The notes below the pieces were generated by a model that saw only the letters and a program-made list of their open reading frames with translations, had not been told where the DNA came from and did no database searches. Made by a program: the position numbers and the translations under genes. 64,000 bases of DNA from Amycolatopsis oliviviridis (lineage in GTDB: Bacteria > Actinomycetota > Actinomycetes > Mycobacteriales > Pseudonocardiaceae): positions 682,001 through 746,000 of the forward strand of contig NZ_BNAY01000001.1 of assembly GCF_014654365.1 (NCBI RefSeq), read 5' to 3'. Positions 59,612-64,000 of the stretch are shown here, one piece after another. How positions within the stretch are numbered: the stretch's first letter is position 1; every line of letters starts with the position of its first letter.

Positions 59612-60376
59612 ATGTGCCGTCATCTCGCGTATCTCGGCGAGCCGCGTTCGCCCGCCGAGACGCTCTTTCACGCCCCTCACTCGCTGCTCGTGCAGTCCTA
59701 CGCTCCGGCCGACATGCGCGGTGGCGGCTCGGTCAACGCGGACGGGTACGGCCTCGGCTGGTACGCCGGGGCCGCCGATCCGTTGCGGCTTCGCCGGTCC
59801 GCTCCCTTGTGGACGGACGGGGATCTGCCCGCGCTGGCCGGGTCGGTGCGGTCGCACGCCTTCATGGCGGCGGTCCGCAACGGCACGACAGGGATGCCGG
59901 TGGTCGAGGCGGCGAACGCCCCGTTCACCGGCGGCGGCTATCTGTTCAGCCACAACGGAATGGTGAAGGGCTGGCCGGACTCGATGGCCGAACTCGCCGC
60001 GAAACTGCCGATCACCCGTCTCCTGACCCTGGAGGCGACCACGGACTCGGTGCTGCTGTGGGCTTTGCTGCGCGAGCGGCTCGAAGCGGGCGAAGACCCG
60101 CTCGCGGCCGTCGCGTGGCTGAGCGGAGTGGCCGAGGAGGCGGGGCCGGGTTCGCGGCTCAACTTCCTGCTGACCGACGGCCGGACGCTCATCGGTACGG
60201 CGTGGACGCATTCCCTGTCCTATCGGGACCTCGGCGGGGGTGTGCTCGTCGCGTCGGAACCGTGTGACGACCACCCTGGCTGGATCCCCGTTCCCGACCA
60301 CCACGCCGTCCGGGTCACCGGTGAAGGCGTGCGAATCCTTCCCCTCGAAGCCGATCGGAGCCCTGAGGCACGATGA
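59612..60376 (+). CDS. egtC: ergothioneine biosynthesis amidohydrolase EgtC
   Basis: The 254-residue class II glutamine-amidotransferase-fold protein begins MCRHLAYLG, with the catalytic N-terminal Cys2. It has NADGYGLGWYA, YLFSHNGMVKGWP and a final segment. EgtC cuts the gamma-glutamyl group from the sulfoxide made by EgtB. It overlaps egtD by ATGA. Confidence 0.95.
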   Translation: MCRHLAYLGEPRSPAETLFHAPHSLLVQSYAPADMRGGGSVNADGYGLGWYAGAADPLRLRRSAPLWTDGDLPALAGSVRSHAFMAAVRNGTTGMPVVEAANAPFTGGGYLFSHNGMVKGWPDSMAELAAKLPITRLLTLEATTDSVLLWALLRERLEAGEDPLAAVAWLSGVAEEAGPGSRLNFLLTDGRTLIGTAWTHSLSYRDLGGGVLVASEPCDDHPGWIPVPDHHAVRVTGEGVRILPLEADRSPEAR

Positions 60377-61350
60377 CCGAAGTGGACCTCGACGTACACC
60401 ACAGCGAGTCGGACATCACCGAACAGCTGCGCGCGGACGTCCGCGCCGGCCTGGAAGCGGACCAGAAGTGGTTGCCGCCCAAGTGGTTCTACGACGCGCG
60501 CGGCAGCGAACTGTTCGAGAAGATCACCGCGCTTCCCGAGTACTACCCGACCCGCAGCGAACGGGAGGTGCTCGCCGCGCGCGGCGGCGAGATAGCGGAG
60601 AGCTCCGGCGCGCACACCCTGGTCGAGCTCGGTTCCGGGTCCAGCGAGAAGACCCGGCTCCTGCTCGACGCGCTCACGAGCCACGGCACGTTGAAGGAGT
60701 TCGTGCCGCTCGACGTCTCCGAAACCGCGCTCGCCGAAGCCGCGGAAGCCATCACGGCCGACTACCCGTCCCTCGAAGTCCGAGGCGTGGTCGGCGACTT
60801 CACCCAGCACCTCGACCTGTTGCCGGGGGACCGGCCGCGGCTGGTGGTCTTCCTCGGCGGCACGATCGGCAACTTCCTTCCCACCGATCGCGCGGTCTTC
60901 CTGCGCTCGGTCCGTGACGTGCTCGACGAAGGGGAGTGGCTCCTTCTCGGGACCGACCTGGTGAAGGACCGGGAGACGCTGGAAAGCGCCTATGACGACG
61001 CCGCCGGGGTCACCGCCGAGTTCAACCGCAACATGCTCCACGTGATCAACAACGGCCTGGGCGCGAACTTCGATCCGGCCGCCTTCGACCACGTCTCGTA
61101 TTGGGACGAGGAGAACGAATGGATCGAAATGCGTCTGCGCGCCCGGGAGGCTTTGACCGTCGACATCCCGGGTGCGGATCTGCAGGTCAAGTTCGACGAG
61201 GGCGAATACGTGCGCACCGAGATCTCCGCCAAGTTCCGGCGGGAGGGAATCGCCGCGGAACTGGCCGAAGCGGGATTCGCGGTCGAGAAATGGTGGACGG
61301 ACTCCGCGTCGCGGTTCGGGGTGAGCCTGGCAAGATCTGTCCGTGACTAA
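60373..61350 (+). CDS. egtD: histidine N-alpha-methyltransferase EgtD
   Basis: The 325-residue SAM-dependent methyltransferase has LPPKWFYDARGSELFEKITA, the SAM motif TLVELGSGSSEKTRLLLDAL and VFLGGTIGNFLPTDRAVFLR, followed by EWLLLGTDLVKDRETLESAY. It trimethylates histidine to hercynine, the first committed step. It is the last recognised egt gene and overlaps the following oxidoreductase by eight bases. egtE is not in the window. Confidence 0.96.
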   Translation: MTEVDLDVHHSESDITEQLRADVRAGLEADQKWLPPKWFYDARGSELFEKITALPEYYPTRSEREVLAARGGEIAESSGAHTLVELGSGSSEKTRLLLDALTSHGTLKEFVPLDVSETALAEAAEAITADYPSLEVRGVVGDFTQHLDLLPGDRPRLVVFLGGTIGNFLPTDRAVFLRSVRDVLDEGEWLLLGTDLVKDRETLESAYDDAAGVTAEFNRNMLHVINNGLGANFDPAAFDHVSYWDEENEWIEMRLRAREALTVDIPGADLQVKFDEGEYVRTEISAKFRREGIAAELAEAGFAVEKWWTDSASRFGVSLARSVRD

Positions 61351-61819
61351 CCCTCTCACCTCGCTCGCACGCGTGCTCGGCACGAAACCGTGGCTGATGG
61401 GGCTCGCGGGCGGGATCATCTGGGTGGACAAGAGACTCCACCGGCTGTTCAAGGGGAAGGTGAGCCTGGTCGCGCTGGCCGGGCTCCCTTCCCTGCGGCT
61501 GACCACGACGGGCCGCAAGAGTGGTCTGCCCCGTAGTACCAACCTTTTGTACTTCCCGCACGACGAGGGTTTCGTGCTCGTCGGCTCCAATTGGGGGAGG
61601 CCGAACGATCCCGCGTGGACACACAACCTCCGCTCGGAACCCGAGGCGGTCGTCGCCCTGGCCGGCAAGGAAATCCCGGTCAGGGCCAGGGAACTGCTCG
61701 GCGACGAGTACGCGGCGATGTGGAAGCTCCTGCTGGAGTTCTGGCCCGGCTACTCCATGGAGGAGCGCGCCGCTCGCCGTGTGTTACCGATTTTCGAGTT
61801 AAAGACAACCACTCGATAG
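61343..61819 (+). CDS. nitroreductase/deazaflavin (DDN)-family oxidoreductase
   Basis: The 158-residue protein has the split beta-barrel DDN/F420H2-dependent quinone reductase pattern: RLTTTGRKSGLPRSTNLLYF, LVGSNWGRPNDPAWTHNLRS and RARELLGDEYAAMW. Members use reduced F420 to reduce quinones, nitro groups or activated alkenes. It starts at GTG inside the end of egtD, so it is cotranscribed with the ergothioneine genes. A link to ergothioneine is not established. Confidence 0.9.
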   Translation: MTNPLTSLARVLGTKPWLMGLAGGIIWVDKRLHRLFKGKVSLVALAGLPSLRLTTTGRKSGLPRSTNLLYFPHDEGFVLVGSNWGRPNDPAWTHNLRSEPEAVVALAGKEIPVRARELLGDEYAAMWKLLLEFWPGYSMEERAARRVLPIFELKTTTR

Positions 61820-61951
61820 GTTCGTACCATCCTTTCGGCCGGTGACTGGGTTACCGGCTTGTGCGAGGCTCGCTTGGTGTTACGCGCCGTGACGTCGGCG
61901 GCGCGCCGCGCGACGTGGACTCTCACGTCGCCAGCCGAGGGAGGAGTCGTT

Positions 61952-63583
61952 TTGCCGAGATCCACAAGGAGGCCGGTGCGCGGTTTCGCACTGGTAGGGG
62001 CACTCGTGGCCGGCGCCGCGTTGACCGGTGCCTCCGGGACGGCGGTCGCCGCACCGGACGCCGGGACGTCCGCCGCCCAGGTCGGCGCGACCGCGCCGGT
62101 GACCTGGGGTGCCTGCACGGCGGACCAGCTCCGCGGTGTTCCCGCCGACCAGGTCAAGTTCTACAGCTGCGCGCGGTATCGCGTGCCGATCGACCACGAC
62201 AACGCGGCGCTCGGCACCATCGACATCGCGATGCTGAAGCGGGCGGCGAAGACGCCCGACAAGAAGGTCGGTTCGCTGTTCCTCAACCCGGGTGGTCCCG
62301 GCGGCTCCGGATTCCGGATGCCGATCGGCGGGGCGAACTACTTCCAGCCGCAGGTGCTCGACCGGTTCGACCTGATCGGGTTCGACCCGCGCGGGGTCGG
62401 GGCCAGCAACCCGCTCAAATGCTTCACCACGCAGGAGGACGCGAACGACGTCTTCGCCGCGCAGATCCCCGTACCGCTGTCGCGGCAGGAGATCTCCGGC
62501 ACGCTGGCGTCTTACCGGGACTACGGCCAGTTCTGCAAGAACAACGCGGGCGCGCTGCTGAACCACATGTCCACCAAGGACGTCGTGCGTGACCTCGACA
62601 AGATGCGGGCCGCGGTCGGCGACCAGAAGCTGACCTTCGTCGGCTTCTCGTACGGGACCCTGATCGGGTCGACGTACACGTCGATGTTCCCGAAGCAGAG
62701 CCGGGCGATCGTCATCGACGGCAACGTCGACCCGGCGCTGCGCACCAGCGACGGTGTGCAGTACGACCGTGAGCGGGCTCGCGGTTTCGAGATCGCACTG
62801 GACGGGTTCCTGCGCAAGTGCGCGCAGGTCGGCCCGAAGTGCTCGTTCAGCTCGGGCACGCCGCGGGAGAAGTTCGACGAGATCCGCGATTACCTGCGCC
62901 AGCAGCCGATCAAGCTGCCGGACGGGAGCAGCTACGACATCAACGCGTTCACCAGCACGGTTTCCGGCGTGCTGTACTCGCCGACGTCGTTCCCGCCGCT
63001 GGCCGACGACCTGCAGGCGCTGTACAACGTCGTCCACCCGCCGGCGGCGCAGACGCAGACGGCGCAGGCCGTCGAGCTGAAGGTGCTGCGGTCGGGGGCG
63101 AACGGGCGCGCGGACGCGAACCCGGACAGCCCGTACGTCGGTGACGATTCCTACTTCGCCGTGAACTGCTCGGACAAGAAGATCACGGTCAAGCAGGAGA
63201 AGGTGCCCGAGATCGCCGCGAAGTGGGAGAAGGAATCGCCCACCTTCGGTCGTTACCAGGCGTTCTCGGACGTGGCGGGCTGCCCGGTGTGGCCCGCGAA
63301 GAAGCCGGACGTCTACCGCGGCCCGTGGCAGGCCAAGACCGACACCCCGGTGCTGGTCATCGGCAACTACTACGACCCGGCGACCCAGTATCTGTTCTCG
63401 AAGCGGATGGCCGACGAGCTGGGCAACGCCCGGCTGCTCTCGGTCGACGCCTTCGGGCACTGCATCCTGGGCGACTCGCTCGGGGTGGACAAGGCCACGG
63501 CCGACTACCTGATCGACCTCAAGGTTCCGGCCAACGGTCAGGTGTTCCAGCCGAACGTCCAGCCGTTCGAAGCCACCACCTGA
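61952..63583 (+). CDS. secreted alpha/beta hydrolase, tripeptidyl aminopeptidase-like
   Basis: The 543-residue protein starts with TTG behind GAGGGAGGAG (ATG 61859 is an alternative). It has a signal peptide with basic start (PRSTRRPVRGFALVGALVAG) ending near AVAAPD, then the TAP-like hydrolase: LFLNPGGPGGSGF oxyanion region, nucleophile in FVGFSYGTLIGS, aspartate in LVIGNYYDPATQ and histidine in FGHC. Such exported peptidases cleave tripeptides or activate secreted proteins. The surrounding gap 61820-61951 appears to be promoter DNA. Confidence 0.88.
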   Translation: MPRSTRRPVRGFALVGALVAGAALTGASGTAVAAPDAGTSAAQVGATAPVTWGACTADQLRGVPADQVKFYSCARYRVPIDHDNAALGTIDIAMLKRAAKTPDKKVGSLFLNPGGPGGSGFRMPIGGANYFQPQVLDRFDLIGFDPRGVGASNPLKCFTTQEDANDVFAAQIPVPLSRQEISGTLASYRDYGQFCKNNAGALLNHMSTKDVVRDLDKMRAAVGDQKLTFVGFSYGTLIGSTYTSMFPKQSRAIVIDGNVDPALRTSDGVQYDRERARGFEIALDGFLRKCAQVGPKCSFSSGTPREKFDEIRDYLRQQPIKLPDGSSYDINAFTSTVSGVLYSPTSFPPLADDLQALYNVVHPPAAQTQTAQAVELKVLRSGANGRADANPDSPYVGDDSYFAVNCSDKKITVKQEKVPEIAAKWEKESPTFGRYQAFSDVAGCPVWPAKKPDVYRGPWQAKTDTPVLVIGNYYDPATQYLFSKRMADELGNARLLSVDAFGHCILGDSLGVDKATADYLIDLKVPANGQVFQPNVQPFEATT

Positions 63584-63601
63584 AAATCAGGTACATGACC
63601 A

Positions 63602-63631
63602 CGAAGGCCACCGTCTCGGCGGTGGCCTTCG
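63602..63631 (+). terminator. hairpin after the TAP-like peptidase gene
   Basis: CGAAGGCCACCG (63602-63613) and CGGTGGCCTTCG (63620-63631) pair perfectly around TCTCGG, 18 bases after the stop, followed by a short TTTC. A standard intrinsic terminator position. The following 63632-63782 holds no ORF that looks coding. Confidence 0.8.
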
Positions 63632-63782
63632 TGGCGTTTCGGGACCGGTCCCGGGCACCCGGCGCTACGTTCTTCCCCGGGGAGGACCGGACGAGCCGGG
63701 GCGAGATCTTCGCCCCGGTGATCCGGGTGGGTTACCAGGGCACCGGCTGACACCGCCGGTGTTCCTGGCTTCCCCGCCGGCT

Positions 63783-64000
63783 TCAGACGCTGAAGCTCGC
63801 GTAGGCGTCCAGCCCGTAGTTCGTGGCGTACGCGTTCTCGACCCCGACCAGCAGGTCGACGATCTCGAAGTAGCGGTCCCAGAACGGCGTCTCGCGCAGT
63901 GCCTCGATGAGCAGCTGGTACGAGTGGTGGTCTTCGGCCTCCCACACCCACACGTCGGTCACCCGCGCGGAGTAGAACTCGGTGTCGAAGAACCGCGACC
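63783..64000 (-). CDS. darcynin-like protein, 3' part
   Basis: The last 71 codons of a leftward gene enter from the window end; the frame is open from the window edge to the TGA at 63783-63785. The translation ([40 protein letters not shown], ending [11 protein letters not shown]) matches the small darcynin-type family of unknown function. The start codon lies outside the window, so the length is unknown. Confidence 0.72.
   Translation of the reverse strand, partial: SRFFDTEFYSARVTDVWVWEAEDHHSYQLLIEALRETPFWDRYFEIVDLLVGVENAYATNYGLDAYASFSV

Noticed and set aside
63595..63750. A small ORF after the TAP-like peptidase
   Set aside because: It begins inside the terminator hairpin, has no ribosome-binding site and shows no recognisable domain.

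Overview
The window is high-GC actinobacterial DNA (frequent GTG/TTG starts, stop/start overlaps of the ATGA and GTGA kind, dense gene packing). The gene set points to a Pseudonocardiales actinomycete, most like Amycolatopsis: ergothioneine genes egtABCD, an EspG-containing type VII secretion-associated cassette, deazaflavin-type oxidoreductases, and a pgsA/gcvH/garA/ftsR/DUF151/merR/gcvP locus in the same order as in Mycobacterium. The genus is an inference. No rRNA, tRNA, CRISPR array, insertion sequence or prophage was seen. The window starts inside a DinB-like gene and ends inside a darcynin-like gene.

Layout. 1-5.7 kb: metallo-beta-lactamase-fold hydrolase, a run of intergenic palindromes, an SsuD-like sulfonate monooxygenase, and a leftward operon of a membrane glycosyltransferase-like protein, a DUF4397 surface protein and a class F sortase. 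5.8-11.2 kb: IclR regulator divergent from the acetaldehyde dehydrogenase/4-hydroxy-2-oxovalerate aldolase pair; then a TetR regulator divergent, across a long palindrome, from a DUF2236 oxygenase and a luciferase-like oxidoreductase. 11.2-17.0 kb: four co-directional genes for neutral ceramidase (Tat signal), sphingomyelinase C-like phosphodiesterase (Sec signal), an MFS_2/GPH transporter and a sphingosine-1-phosphate-lyase-like enzyme, a plausible sphingolipid catabolic operon. 17.0-18.6 kb: an SRPBCC/ArsR/DUF899 operon with its own operator.

18.6-21.4 kb: two divergent operons of alternative, cysteine-poor ribosomal proteins (bL32, bL31 and an MRF-like CobW protein leftward; bL28, bL33, uS14, bS18 rightward) around a candidate Zur site, the zinc-starvation ribosome set. 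21.4-28.3 kb: ankyrin protein, CysG-type siroheme synthase, GNAT, alpha/beta hydrolase, crotonase, acyl-CoA synthetase and an M15 peptidase. 28.2-32.1 kb: a tightly coupled leftward operon of a J-domain pseudokinase, a vWA protein, an adenylosuccinate-synthetase-like protein and a degenerate Nudix (NrtR-like) protein, the most unusual system here together with the sphingolipid operon.

32.1-42.0 kb: small membrane protein, two related lipoproteins, then the conserved phosphatidyltransferase, GcvH, GarA, FtsR, DUF151, MerR and GcvP block, with a tandem glycine riboswitch before gcvP. 42-49.2 kb: SnoaL-like protein, XRE regulator, aldo/keto reductase, substrate-binding-like protein, a DNA-glycosylase-annotated protein, two CNNM/CBS membrane proteins, and an AcnR-like TetR regulator with an AcnR-type operator. 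49.3-52.5 kb: type VII secretion-associated cassette. 52.5-56.9 kb: SCO6745-like protein, prolyl aminopeptidase, an amino-acid dehydrogenase and a divergent LysR. 57.0-61.8 kb: ergothioneine operon egtA-egtB-egtC-egtD followed by a DDN-family oxidoreductase. 61.9-64 kb: secreted TAP-like peptidase and the partial darcynin-like gene. Near-perfect long palindromes recur between genes and form several families.
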